Shown: positions 47,936 through 59,883 of the stretch, in pieces
How positions within the stretch are numbered: position 1 is the first letter of the stretch
Layout of the letters: each line of letters starts with the position of its first letter
Source of the DNA: Phlebiopsis flavidoalba
Taxonomy: Eukaryota > Basidiomycota > Agaricomycetes > Polyporales > Phanerochaetaceae
Length of the DNA: 64,000 nt
Direction of reading: 5' to 3'
NCBI GenBank assembly: GCA_035772785.1
Contig: JAOCPU010000001.1
Location: 2,356,001-2,420,000 of the forward strand
Notes under the pieces: generated by a model
Told to the model about the DNA's origin: nothing
The model's input: only the letters and a program-made list of their open reading frames with translations
The model's database searches: none
Translations under genes and position numbers: made by a program

Positions 47936-49519
47936 TGCCACAGTAACCTTGATCCGTACCCAACATGTACTCTGACAATGACCCAATTACCACCCAATCC
48001 GTTAGCTTACCTTTACGAGACCTTGATACCTTACTATCATCCATTTGTACGGGAATGTGCGGGTAATCAAATGTACAATGATGGTTAAATACGTTTGTTA
48101 ACCTTAAGCCGCCGGGCTTACAAACTGAGCGGTAACGCAAAAGACTCTGATCGGACTTCGGGTAGGCTGAACGAGCTACCGTCGTCAGCCCATCGTTAGC
48201 TATCTCAGTTTTCTCTTACTTGTCTGATCATATTCCACCCGTCAGCGCGCCAGAATCATTTTCACCAGCATTCGCATTCGAGCCACCATCAGCGGGCGGC
48301 ACACAACGGCGTGTAGACGGCTGGACTCGAAAGGCCGAGAGGGCCAAGTATCCAGCGCTAGCTGAGCACGTGTTGCCACGTGCGGGGTCAACCCGAATTT
48401 GGCGACGCGTCGCGTTACACCACATGCAAGCGCCGATATCATTGGGGGAAAAACGGAAGGGATATTTGGGTAAAGTTTTCTGTTTTGATACAATCTTTTT
48501 TCCTTATTTGTATCAGTGAAGGGTAGCCTATTCCATGCCTTTTACCATCCTTTGACCATGTGGCATAGTCAAACTCATTCGAGGACAAAGACTGTGAACA
48601 AAGGTAACCTTTAAGTATCTGACCGAGGGGCCCCTACCAAGGGGCACTCGGGAGCTAAGCGCCCGACCCGATGCTGGGAGGTGGGGGGGGGGGGGCCATG
48701 GCAAGGGTCTTAAACATATTTTGACCCACAAAGGGGTATAAAACCACTTTTAATCGTCTGCAATCATTTGTTTGATGCTGCTCATGGTCAATACATGCGT
48801 TTCCGCACGTTGTGCTGCAGACCCGGCGCGGTTTGATGTCAAAACGCCATATATGGTTGGCGTCTAGAGAGTATTCAAACTCCGCGACAACCGGATTAGG
48901 ATCGACGTTGACGTGAAGCGACTTTTTGGCCACCTGCTGGGAGTGGTTTTAATTTTTCATGGGTCTGGCCACACTACATCTCATCCCCTCCCCCACTCAA
49001 GGAGCTTACTTACATCTGCCGTGATGGGCTGGGGTGTACAAACACGGTGAGATCAGACTCCTTCTTCATGATTCACTTGACTACTCAAGGAAAAATCAAT
49101 TTTATTCGCGGAAAATCGTGAAAATAATGTGGGGGGAGGGGAGGGTCGGTAGGTGGGACCCTTAAACGCAAAAATGCGGCATCGGGTCGTGTATTCCGAT
49201 CCCGAGCGCCCCTTGGCCCCTACAGCGCGGTGACACGCTGAGACACGTGGAAATGGGTAACCTCTTCCAAGCCTTTTACCGTCGACAAAGGTTTGACTTT
49301 CACAACATGTTAGATTTGAGTAGAATTGGTGTAAAACGATTCCCATTATAGAAAGAAATGGGCGATAAAGATGAGATCAAAACGAGAAACCTTACCACAA
49401 TTTTTTCGCCCTTTTTCCGTCCAGCAATATAGACGCTTGCGTGAAGTGTTACAACTGACGGTAGGCTTGTCCTGACCTTCCACCTTCCCCCTCTTCCTCA
49501 AACGTGTCTCGTCTCTGCC
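47936..49519. other. Right flank of the two-gene transposon
   Basis: Holds a 99-codon plus-strand frame (48,220-48,519) that I do not recognise. It also has a poly-G run near 48,683-48,697, an inverted pair (about 48,628-48,655 against 49,193-49,225) and a direct pair (about 48,523-48,560 and 49,254-49,290). The transposon's right end is probably in this interval. Confidence 0.4.
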
Positions 49520-50130
49520 GTGGCCATTTGCACTTGCTCTTTCTCGGGTTGGCGTGTCTTGCAATGATCTGCCGGGCGCGCCAACTCTCCCTGACGGGGG
49601 AAAATTAGGCTGCACGCACGCATTGACAGTGCTGTGGTCGCCTCTAAGGCCGTGAGATGTTGTCTCCTACAATGTTAACTCCCCCCCTTCAGGCAACTGG
49701 GGGATCCTTGCTGGCTCGTTTGGACCGAGCTGGTCATGTGGAGAGTTAGCCAACCCCACATGAGGTCCTTTGGGTTGCGGGCAACGACACCTCATAGTGT
49801 GCATTACGCTCGAGGATGTTAGCCGTTTAGATAATCCTTTATGTTATGGATGTGGTCCTCAAGCCTCATATCTACAGACGAAGGTCAAGTCGAACCAAGA
49901 GCGACGGACATTCCAGGGGGGCGAACAAACAGGTTCCTCGTCTTGTGGGGTGGTGGACTCTGGTGCGTCGTTCACTCTTCTCTCCCTCGAGGAGGACGGT
50001 CGATGCCGCTTGCTTCTGGCATGGTCGTTCCGGATGCGGACCTCTTCGTGGTCTCGGGACAAGTACCTCCAAGTCTGTGAGTTACCCCTCAGCTTGGAGC
50101 GAAACCAACACGCATCATCCATTATATGTC
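49520..50130 (+). repeat. Dispersed repeat R2, copy 2
   Basis: Aligns with 21,140-22,020 but without the internal tandem duplication. Shared motifs include GCGCGCCAACTCT (about 49,576), TTCAGGCAACTGGGGGATCC (49,690), GTTTAGATAATCCTTT (about 49,826), GGATGCGGACCTCTTCGTGG (about 50,034) and GCGAAACCAACACGCATC (about 50,099). Confidence 0.7.
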
Positions 50131-51129
50131 TCAGGCTCTGTCGTGCTACCTATTCCTTCTATACAGTGTAGTCATTGGTACATTGAATATGACACTACTT
50201 TCGCCTCCCAGTTCATACTGTCCAGATTTCCGAGACTGGTTCTTATATAGAGCGTGCTCAAGGCTTGAAACTTGAAACCTGAATGAAGACAACGAGTGTC
50301 ACCACTGTTGGCATTGTTTTTTTCATAGCATACTCGCCACTTGCGAAGATAGCGTATGTGAGTCGGGGGGTTAGTCAAGCTACTCGCAAACATGAAGAGT
50401 ATATATAAGACTGAATGGTCGCCCGAGCTCGGAAAATCCCTCAGACCTACATGACCACGAGAACAACTTGGCGTGCCTACACCTCGTCGTCAGCTCCGGA
50501 ACCCATCCTTGTGGCGTCGCATCACAGTTGAGGCTAGCGGATTGAAGCATGTACGCTGAGCGCCTCACCAAGGGGTGCGACTCCGGCCTGGCGGGATGCC
50601 ACCTCCGCTGGGTAACAGCGCGACTTTTTGGCAGTGGACAGAACACATGATCGCCACAGGTCTAAAAAACCCAGTACTACTGTAGCGTCCTCGAGGGTGA
50701 AAGGGGGCTTTCGATCTCATGTTCGGGTAGTGGGTCAAGATCTAGACTCGCTTGCGCCATTGCTTGCGCCAGAAGGAATACAGACTATTACGAAGACAGG
50801 AAATTCAAATGACGAGACATGTTAAGTGTCATCAATGGCTCTTTAATATGTTTGCTAAGGACGGGTTATTGTGAAAGACGTATGTAGAGAAATGAAACTT
50901 TGCTAGTTCGGCAAAATTCTGCATACTCTCTCGCAAACTTTTTCTCGTTTACTGTGACGAAGGGATGCATGTGGCCAGAAGTTGTGGATTGATTACTCAG
51001 ATAACATTGTGGCATTGATCAGAGCTTCCGCAGTGGCGGAACGCACCTTGAAATCCGCTTCGAATGGAACAGGAAAGCTGATATCCGGAAGCTACGTAAG
51101 CGACCTAGAACGATGTAACAATTTGAAAC
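50131..51129. other. Unassigned spacer 3' of P450 epsilon
   Basis: No gene recognised on either strand. Confidence 0.4.
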
Positions 51130-53241
51130 CTACCTGAGTAAACCCGTCGTATACTCCTCCACCGGTGTGATGAGGTTACCAGCACTGTCGCGAGCTTTCT
51201 GGATGTTGAACGCCGCCCAAAATGCTTGCTTCTGTGATGAATATAGTATCGAGGGCAAAATGACGGCCGGGGCATATTCGGCGTCCAAATCCAAAGGACG
51301 CGTCTAGAGGATCAGGATTGAGCTTGGCGAGGTGCCCTTCGGGTGTGAGCCATCGAGTCGGGTCGAAGACTTCGGGGTTTGGATAGAGAGTTCGTCGTGA
51401 AGCATAGCCCTAACGTTTGATGCTCTACGTAACATCTGAGATAATGCAAGATGACGACGTACCAGCTGTTCCCAATAAGGATGGATCCCGCCGGGAGATG
51501 ATAGCCTTTGTACTCGTCATCAACTAGTAGCTTATGAGGTATCGCTGCGTAATTTTGGTGGCATTAGCTAGCTTATGTTGTACATGATAGGGCGGAGCGT
51601 ACCAAGAGGAGCAACAAGGTGCCACCTATAGCATAGCAGAGTCAGCTCATATGAATCTGTGAGAGGGCCATAGCGTACCGAAGCCCTTCCCTCATGACGG
51701 CATTGACATAGGGTAAACGCTCGCGGTCCTGATGCTCTGGAAATCGATCCAACCCAACGACTCTGTCTATTTCCTCCTGTGCTTTCTTCGGGACCTCCGG
51801 GTACAGAAGCATGGCCATAACAAATGTGCACATCGCCGAGACGTTCTGAGCAAAAGGTAAGTAGAAGACTCACAAAAAAAACCCGACATACATTCTCACA
51901 GTGTCAGAGCCGCCTACAAAACCTTGAGCACCAATCCAAGAGCAGAATCCGAGTGTCAGCACGCACCAACGTACGCCGTCCCTGTCGCGCTTCTTATCGC
52001 AGACTCCCGTTCCTTATTATCCTCACTGGGGTCGAGATCTGCAAGTAGCGTGGCAGCGATAGATGGTCCAACATCGCCCTTTGCCTGTTTAATGGGGTTG
52101 ATATCATTGTGTTTTTGTGTTTCATAACAGCAAAGATACGTTACCATATTTTGCTTGACGAACTCGAGCGGCATTTGCGAACATGGTGTCGACCGATCGT
52201 CGCCACCGCGCCGCGTCACGCTTGAACTGGGCTCCGGCATCCAGGATGGCAAATGTTTCACTGGTATGAATGGTGTGATCAGAACCCTCAGGCATGCGCT
52301 TCACGCGCGAGGACATACAAATTGGTAAATAGTCAACTAAAGTGTAGTGAGCGTTCGTGGCTGGGTCATGAGTGGTAACGACTCACCCATATAAGATCCT
52401 GCATTCCCCGCCATCGCTAGAGAGCGCCCTGCCCTGCCTTCTCTGCGCCTGGGTTCGTAATATACGGGTCTTTGTGGTCCTTGACATCAATGTCATACGT
52501 CGAGGCCAAGATTGTAGAGCCAGTCATGCTGCCAAAGTTGTTCGTCAGCCGCCCCATCTGCCAAGACCCAAATCACTCACAGACGCATATGTCGAACAAA
52601 GTCCTCAGGTCTGGTGAGAATTCTATGCAAAAGCTTCATGGCTTCGCGCGACGAAATAGGCTGATACTTGGGCGCCGCGGCTGGGTGAAAGTGTTGGTGG
52701 AACATCCGACGTCGGTTTCTCCAGCCTTCTCCGTACGGAAGGAAGCCTAGGTTCTGACCCCAACCAATTCTGGGCTCTTGTATCAGCACCGTTTTTTTGC
52801 GGGTACATGATGCTTACAGCTCGTGCAACATCACTTGTTGCTGCCTGTTCTCCACAATTGAGTGTATGCGCCATCATAAAAATAGATTAACTCACCGATC
52901 CGAGTATATAGAAGAACGCTTCTCGAATAGGTCGTGGGCGGCCTTCGCGGAGTTCAAGACGATGATCGGTGTGCCAAATTATGTGTAGGCATACGAGGTC
53001 CGAATCTGTTGATGTAGCATGAGAGGTGTTGCATCGATCAAAGTGATCTCCAGTGCGCACCATATTCCCTGCTCCATTTGTTGTATTGGATCCATTCATG
53101 CTTCGACGGAATGTCCCAGAAGTTTCCGAGGATGGGTATCCCCGCAGGTCCAGGCGGGAGTTTATGCCGCTTTCTACTTTTGAAGTAGATGGGCAGGCCG
53201 AGGAGCAACACGAAGAGGCTGGCAAGGGTGAGGAGATCCAT
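51130..53241 (-). pseudogene. Cytochrome P450 (copy epsilon), nearly intact
   Basis: The start at 53,241 encodes an anchor (MDLLTLASLFVLLLGLPIYF), a basic patch and LPPGPAGIPILGNFWDIPSK. Then come FGTPIIVLNSAKAAHDLFEK, PYGEGWRNRRRMFHQHFHP (helix-C region) and YDIDVKDHKDPYITNPG. RDAARWRRSVDTMF follows, and an I-helix part IRSATGTAYVGACADT. The ExxR helix is LPYVNAVMREGLR (about 51,680-51,720). KLLVDDEYKGYHLPAGSILI and heme loop ASFGFGRRICPGRHFALDT (about 51,245-51,300) follow, then EEYTTGLLR plus stop at 51,130. Introns are short with GT-AG ends. The clearest lesion is a frame shift just after the heme loop, in TEASILGGVQ. First of a three-unit tandem array; a different subfamily from alpha, beta and gamma. 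It could be functional if the shift is an assembly error. Confidence 0.92.
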
Positions 53242-54311
53242 CGGTTTTTTACCGCTGCCGCTGGGTTGGGATGCCTCTATTTTAGTGAGCTCACAGCTAA
53301 TTGGCGTGAGAGTGGTCCTTGAAGTGCTTGAGAGAGGGACGATCCAACTGCAGACGTCGACGGTCGCCCCTTGCTATCATCTATGCCTCGTGAATACCTT
53401 CTCGTATTACAGCAGCTTGGCGTGAGTATAGCCTATGGCGTGATTGGACAACTTATGTGCAGAGTGGGGTATTAAATTTTTTATCATTTTGGTCGCAGTA
53501 AATGAGAATCAGGAAACTTACGTACGGTTCGCTTCTCGCCTATCCACAACCACCCAGGCTGTCCAATATATCTAGTGTGGAGACTGAAGCATACCCACGC
53601 AAATCAGCAATGTATCCAAATCGCCTTGAAGCGTGTCTCCGTCTTCGGAGCTCGGACGCGGGTAGCGGCTGAGGGGGCACTCGCTTGACCCCGTTGGTTA
53701 CACATGCTCTTTGGTGCATTTCAAGTCTTGATCAGATCATCAGCTGCATGCAACCGCCAGAGCCGGTCGGAATGTGCATACAAGGCGTGCCTAAGGTGCC
53801 TAGTACTAGTGTCTTCAGTGTGTCATTGGTGCGTAGGACAATCTCAGGCTAAGGAGGATCAGTCAGAATGAGCAAGAAGTGAGTGATATCACAAGCCACC
53901 TATTCATCCGCAAAAGCGCGACACCAGGCATGTTGACCCCACTCGACCGTATCGTAACACAAGTCGCGACCACGGACGAGGGGGGCAAAAGCGTGATAGC
54001 GCCCAAAACGCCCAGTCGGAGAGACTTGGTGGCGCGGTGATAACCGGTACATTCCCCGCGTCCCCACTGCAGCACAGTCACCGCGTCCACTGGGCTACAT
54101 CGTACAATCACGGAAGGACCACCGCCGGGCCCTGCGTTCGTCGGAGCCCATAACAGGGGGAGGATGCACAGGATTGAAGAACGACGACACTGAGCGCGAG
54201 CGCCGGGCGATCGAAGCCCACGAGCGCGGCGGCGGCTTCGAGCACTTAATGTGACTGTAATGTTTGGGGATGGAAAGGAGCTTTCGCTCTCAGACTCTCG
54301 GGTAGATCACT
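53242..54311. promoter_or_regulatory. Promoter of P450 epsilon and array spacer
   Basis: About 53,280-53,650 aligns with 56,110-56,490 and, weakly, with 58,550-58,930, always upstream of a P450 start. Shared words are ATTGGCGTGAGAG, CCTTG.AGTGCTTGAGAG, TTTGGTCGCAGTAA and CACCCAGGCTGTCC. The strongest conservation is therefore in promoter sequence. From about 53,650 to 54,311 I see no gene and no duplicate. Confidence 0.55.
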
Positions 54312-56075
54312 GTTCCCGACGACGATGGACCCTGCGGGGAGATGGTAGCCCTTGTACTCGTCGTCGACCAGCAGCCTATGTGGTACCGCTTGTGCAATTT
54401 CCGTAGCGTTAGCTAGCTTCGTTTGGGCATATCAGGGTTAAGCGTACCAAGGGAAGTGACGAGGTGCCACCTTCAGCGCAGCAGGATTAGCCCACATCTG
54501 ACTCTAGAGGAAGAAAACTAACCGAAGGCCTTCCCTCATAACAGCATTGACGTAGGGCAGTCGCTCGCGGTCCTCGTGTTCAGGGAGTCGATCCGACCCA
54601 ACAACTCTGTCGATTTCCTCCTGTGCTTTCTTCTGGACCTCCGGGTACAGAATCATGGCCATTACAAATGTCCACATTGCCGAGACGCTCTGTACAAAGA
54701 GTCAGTATGAGGATCACAAACTCGACATACGCTCTTACAGTGTCGGAGCCACCTACGACCCTTGAGCACCAATACAAGAGCAGAATCCGATTGTCAGCAC
54801 GCACCAACGTACGCCGTCCCTGTCGCGCTTCTTATCACAGGTTCTAGTTCCTTATTATCCTCACTGGGGTCGAGATCTCCGAGTAGAGTGGCAGCAATGG
54901 ATGGCCTAGCATCGCCCTTTGCCTGTCATATAAAGTGAATACTGCTATAGCTTTTGTCATAACGGCAAAGCGGCATTACCATATTTTGCTTGACGAAGTC
55001 GAGTGGCATTGTGAACATAGCGTCAACTGATCGTCGCCACCGCGTCGCGTCCCGCTTAAACTGGGCCCCTGGCATCCAGGATGGTAGATGTTTCACTGTT
55101 ACAAACGATATGAACAGGAACTTTAGGCAAGCGTTTCACCCGAAGGGACATACGAATCGGTAGATAGTCAACTAAAGTATAATGAGCGGTCGTGACTGAG
55201 CGACGAGTGATGACGACACACCTATATAAGACCCTGCGTTCCCCACCATTGCTAGCGAGTGCAGGGCCCTCCCAGCGGTCGTGATGTACGGATCAGTGTG
55301 GTCCTTGACGTCGATACCGTATGTCGAGGCCAAAATCGCAGAGCCGCCCATACTGCCAAAATCGTTCGTCAGCCGTCTCACCTCGTCTCACTTTCCAGAA
55401 ACCGAATCACTCACAGACGCATATGTGAAAAGAAATCTTCAGGTCGTGTGAGAATTCTACGGAGAAGTTTTTTGGCTTCGCGGGACGAGATGGGGTGGTA
55501 CATGGGTGTTGCGCCTAGGTGGAAGTGCTGGTGGAACATCCGACGCCGGTTTCTCCATTCATCTCCATACGGAATGAAACCTATATTCTGACCCCAACCA
55601 ACTCTAGGCTTCTGTATCAGCGCCGGTTTCACAGCTATATGACATCGACTCACAGCTCGTGACACATCACTTGTTGCTGCCTGTTCCGCACAATCAAGTA
55701 TATGCGCCATCATAGAAATGAACGACTCACCGATCCGAGTATATCGAGGAACGCTTCTCCAACAAGTCGTGGGCGGCCTTCGCGGAGTTCAGGACGATAA
55801 TAGGTGTGTCAAAGATTTGTAGATATATGATGTCCGAATCTTTGGTAGAGTATGAACGAGGTAGCGTCGATCAAAAGCGACCTCCAGTGCGTACCATATT
55901 CCTTGCTTCATTTCTTGTATTGGATCCATTCATGCTTCGACGGAATGTCCCAGATATTTCCAAAGACGGGTAGCCTCGTGGGCCCAGGCGGGAGCTTATA
56001 CCGCTTTCTACTTCTAAGGTAGACGCGCAGACCTAAGAGCAACGTGAAGAGACTGGCAAGGGTGAGGAGATCCAT
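54312..56075 (-). pseudogene. Cytochrome P450 (copy zeta), lacks heme-binding end
   Basis: Tandem paralogue of epsilon. The start at 56,075 gives an anchor, then YKLPPGPTRLPVFGNIWDIP and SKHEWIQYKK followed by a stop where epsilon has tryptophan (TGA for TGG). Beyond it are SSREAKKLLRRILTRPEDF, GIDVKDHTDPYITTAGRALH and the I-helix part IRSATGTAYVG. A LPYVNAVMREGLR ExxR helix lies near 54,527-54,570, and DDEYKGYHLPAGSIVVGNS ends at about 54,312. There homology stops. The exon with the FGFGRRxCPGR heme loop is absent, replaced by unrelated DNA, so no active enzyme can be made. Confidence 0.9.
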
Positions 56076-56689
56076 CAAATTTACTGGTGCATGGGGTGGC
56101 CAGCCTCCCTTTTAGTGGCCTCGTGAATCATTGGCGTGAGAGCGGTCCTTGGAGTGCTTGAGAGTCGAATGATCCAAATGCAGACGTCGATGGGTCGCTC
56201 TTCGCCACCATCTATACCTCGTGGATACCGTCTAGTGCATGGTACAGCTGTCTTGACAGCGTATGCCGTGATTGGACAAATTATGTATAAACTGGGCTAT
56301 TCAAATATATTATTTGGTCGCAGTAAGCGAGAATCAGGAAAGTTACGTACGGTTCACGTCTTCCCTTTCCACAGCACCCAGGCTGTCCGCTATACCTAGT
56401 GCGGACACTGAAGCATATCCACAAGTCGGCAATGTGTCCAAAATGCCTTGGAGCGTGTTCCATCACTCGGACGCGGGTTGTGCCTGAGGGTCCGCTTTTC
56501 TCCATCGGTAACAAATGCTCTTTGATTCGTTCCGAGTGCCTAGTGTGCCTGGTACGGATCTGGATAGCCCTACATCTGAACAGTCCGGAGGACAAACGTA
56601 CGAACCACTAATCCGACATGCCTTCCTCAGGTCCTACACAGCATTGACCGTAGCGTAGTGGACCCGGCGGCGGGGGCGTGTGTTGCCTA
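56076..56689. promoter_or_regulatory. Duplicated promoter region of P450 zeta
   Basis: Matches the region upstream of epsilon (53,280-53,650) over at least 380 bases; see that entry. No gene within. Confidence 0.55.
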
Positions 56690-58500
56690 CATGTTCAGGG
56701 TTAGGCAAGATCCTGCATCTCGACCCAACAACTTGTGTGGAGTCGGAGTGTGTCCTTCTAAGAGCTTTCTTCTGGACACTCTCGGGTTACCCCCTAGCGA
56801 TCATAGCCATCACAAACCGTCCACATAAGTCCGAACGCTCCTGTATGCAACCAAGAGATCCAGGCCGAATGAGCCACCACTGCGAACTACTCGAACATGC
56901 GGTTCGTCTACAGTGTCAGGAAGGCTGCATGACGAATGTTGAGCACGCAGTCCCAAAAGCAAGTAACTTTCCACCTTAAAACCACGCACCACATAGCGCG
57001 TGCCCTGTCGCGCTTCTTGATCAAGCAGTCTCTATTTCTCCGATGTTATCCTCACCGGGTCATAGATCATCCGAGTAGAGTTGCCGCAATGGACGCCCGG
57101 CACTATCGCCCTTTTTTGTAGTGGCCGTGTCATGTGAAGTTAATCTATTGCATGCCTTTGTTAGTCACATAGCGGCACACATCGGCGCATACCATGGTTT
57201 TTGCAGTGACGAAGTCGCAGGGGCATTTGCGAAACATAATGGTAGATCGACCGATCGTCGCCACCTAAAGCGACTGGCCCCGCGAGTTCTCCGCCTTTTG
57301 AACTATGCCCCTGGTCGTGTCACAGTGGACGGTCAGAAGTTTCCACTTGTCACAGATCGTGATGATCAATAAAATCTGTGGCGAGTATTTTGACCATCGA
57401 AGAACACATTCTCTACTCGGTATAAGTATGTCCGCTAGAGTATTACTGGAGGCCTTTCTTTGAGCTGAATCGACGAGTGGGCGAAGATCTAACCATATAG
57501 AGGACCACCGGCAGTTTAGCCACCTACACACCAGACGCCAGAGAGTGGAGGTGCCGTCTCAGCGCTCGTGATATACGGGTCATTGTGATGCCGTTGCCAT
57601 CCGATATCATAGAGTGAGAGTCCTAGAATCGCAGAGCCGACCCATACTAACCAGAATCGTTCATCAGCATCCTCTCAGCTGTCCAAGGACCGCATCACTC
57701 ACAGACGCATATGTGAGAGAAGCCTTCGGGCTGAGTGAGGATTCTGTGGAGTAGTTGCGTGGCCTCTGACGCGGTACGAGATTGGGCCGATACTTTGGTG
57801 ATGGCCGACTGGATGGAAGTGCTGGTGGACACATCCGCAGTTTGTTTCTCCGACTCCATCTCCATACGGAACGAAGGCTATGTTCTTGTCCCCCGAGCCC
57901 GTTCTGAACTTGTATGTCAGTTCCAGTTTTCTGCGGCTACGGTTATATATACCTCACAATTCGTGGCACAATCAACTTGTTTGCTGCCTAGAGGGTACAA
58001 ATGAATATATGCGCCAAAAATTCATAGAATATAGTTACCTATCCGAGTATATAGTTACGATCGTTTTTCGAACAAGTCGTGCGCTGCCTTTAGGAGATTC
58101 AAAAGGATAAGAACGACGATAAGGAGATGAGGTGGTTCCAAGAGATTTGTAGGTAATGACATCCGAGTCTGGTGATACAACCGTCAATGCGTTTTACGTT
58201 GGTCAACATCGCTTCTCGGTACATACAGTACTCTTTGCCCCATTGTATAATCACTGAGATTGCCTATCGTGTGTTCGCTTGGGATATCCCATGCATTTCC
58301 AATGAATGGTGAAGGCCTGGGAGGGCAGGCGGGCGGGAAGCTTGCGGGCGCGCCGGCGCGGGGGCGGTGGGGGGCGCGTGTGAAATATACGGGGGGGCCC
58401 AGCTTTCTCTACTTTCTGTTAAGAGTAGATGGGACAGGGGGGACCGAAGAGAGCAACGCACGAAACAGACTGAGCTGCGTGGTGGAACGTGTCCATCTTC
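56690..58500 (-). pseudogene. Cytochrome P450 (copy eta), heavily decayed
   Basis: The third and most eroded member of the tandem array. It is traceable mainly by nucleotide similarity to epsilon and zeta. The J-helix/ExxR side appears near 56,750-56,850. The I-helix exon lies near 57,000-57,115 (CCCTGTCGCGCTTCTT and ATCCTCACCGGGTC shared). A helix-C exon lies near 57,700-57,860. The hinge reads LPPACPPRPSPFIGNAWDIP near 58,270-58,335. The heme-binding end is not found. Frames are broken throughout and the hinge glycines are lost. GC-rich inserted sequence sits at about 58,325-58,400. Confidence 0.75.
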
Positions 58501-59883
58501 TTTACTAGCTAGCATGGGAGGTTTCCATGGCCCGAGCCTACCATTTTAGTTTATGCCCCTAGGGGATTATTGGCGTGATAGATGACACTTGTAGTGCTTG
58601 AGAGGCGGGATGGTTCAGATGTTAGAGAATCGAAATTGGTTTTCCCGCGTTATTCAAGCCATTGAACCTCTGAATGGCCGTTCTCGGTCCAGCATCAGTC
58701 TACGCCTTGTGATGCATATGGCTGGATGACACGCGATTGGATGTTCATGTGTGGGACAGTCAGCGATATTCGATATTTTAGGATTATGGCCCGCCTCTAG
58801 TCTATGAGAAGCGAGGGATTACGCCATGGCTTTGCTGTGTATTTCCGTTACCCAGCAATACTCAAAGTGACTCAGGCTGTCATTAGTTCATGTGGTAATA
58901 CAGTAACAATGCATACCCACACTGTCCTTACGAGAACGTATTGAAAAGTAACCCTTTGATAGCCTGTGTAGTCCACTCCCAGCGCTCGGATGGCGTGTTT
59001 TGCCTAGCTGTATGTTTTGTAAAGCTCCCAGGGGACCACTTGCATCCTGAACGATTAGAAGGACATGATCTATATTTGAGCTCTTTTATGGGCCCATGAA
59101 TTATAGGACATGAGAGCCAACGAACTTTATGGCTTATTGACGCATAGTCGAGGTGGCCAGATGTATCCTGGGCCATTGACTGGGCGAGTGACGTAAATCA
59201 AAGACTTCCGGGGAGTAAAGTACTGAGTAACGTGGGGGTACGTTCGGGTGCCAAGACACACCAAGTCATCCACCCAATTCGAAAAAGTGCCTCAAACGCC
59301 AGACTTAATGTGGCCCGGCCCAAACTGCAAAGTTTCGCGCCGCGGTCGTATGAACGCGAAAAGGGACCAGGAAGCGCAGAGCAGCGCCTCCGAACGCCGA
59401 GTCTGGGCCACTATGGTTGCGCGGTGAATAAGCCTGTGGTAGACCTCTAGGGCTCGCCATTACACGTGGTACTCGAGAAGAGTTAGGAGAGGGAAGGGGG
59501 AGGGGGAAAAAAGAAAAGGCAGAGGGGCGGATTAATTATATTACTCACAAATGTATACTTGTGAGCCGGAATGATCATTTGCTTTATTAGCAATTACACA
59601 ACCGACACCCATCGATAGGGAGGCAGAAGCGATTCGCTTCACTATTGTCTTACTTTTCGGTTACTTTTCTTGTGGACCATTTCGATGACACGGGTGAAGC
59701 GTGTTTACGTCGGAGGAAAACCGATGCACGCCGAGACTGGCCCCCGCAACCAACCCGAATCCTTAGGAATGAGAATTGATAATCAAATCATCGTACCGGA
59801 AAGGACCTGGAGCACGATAACTCATCACATGGACCAATACACATCACCACCCCTAATCACAATCCTTTGATAGCATTCGACGC
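58501..59883. other. Decayed promoter of eta and unassigned spacer
   Basis: 58,550-58,930 keeps traces of the array promoter (ATTGGCGTGATAG, TAGTGCTTGAGAG, GACTCAGGCTGTC). From 58,930 to 59,883 nothing is recognised; a purine run lies near 59,480-59,530. Confidence 0.4.
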
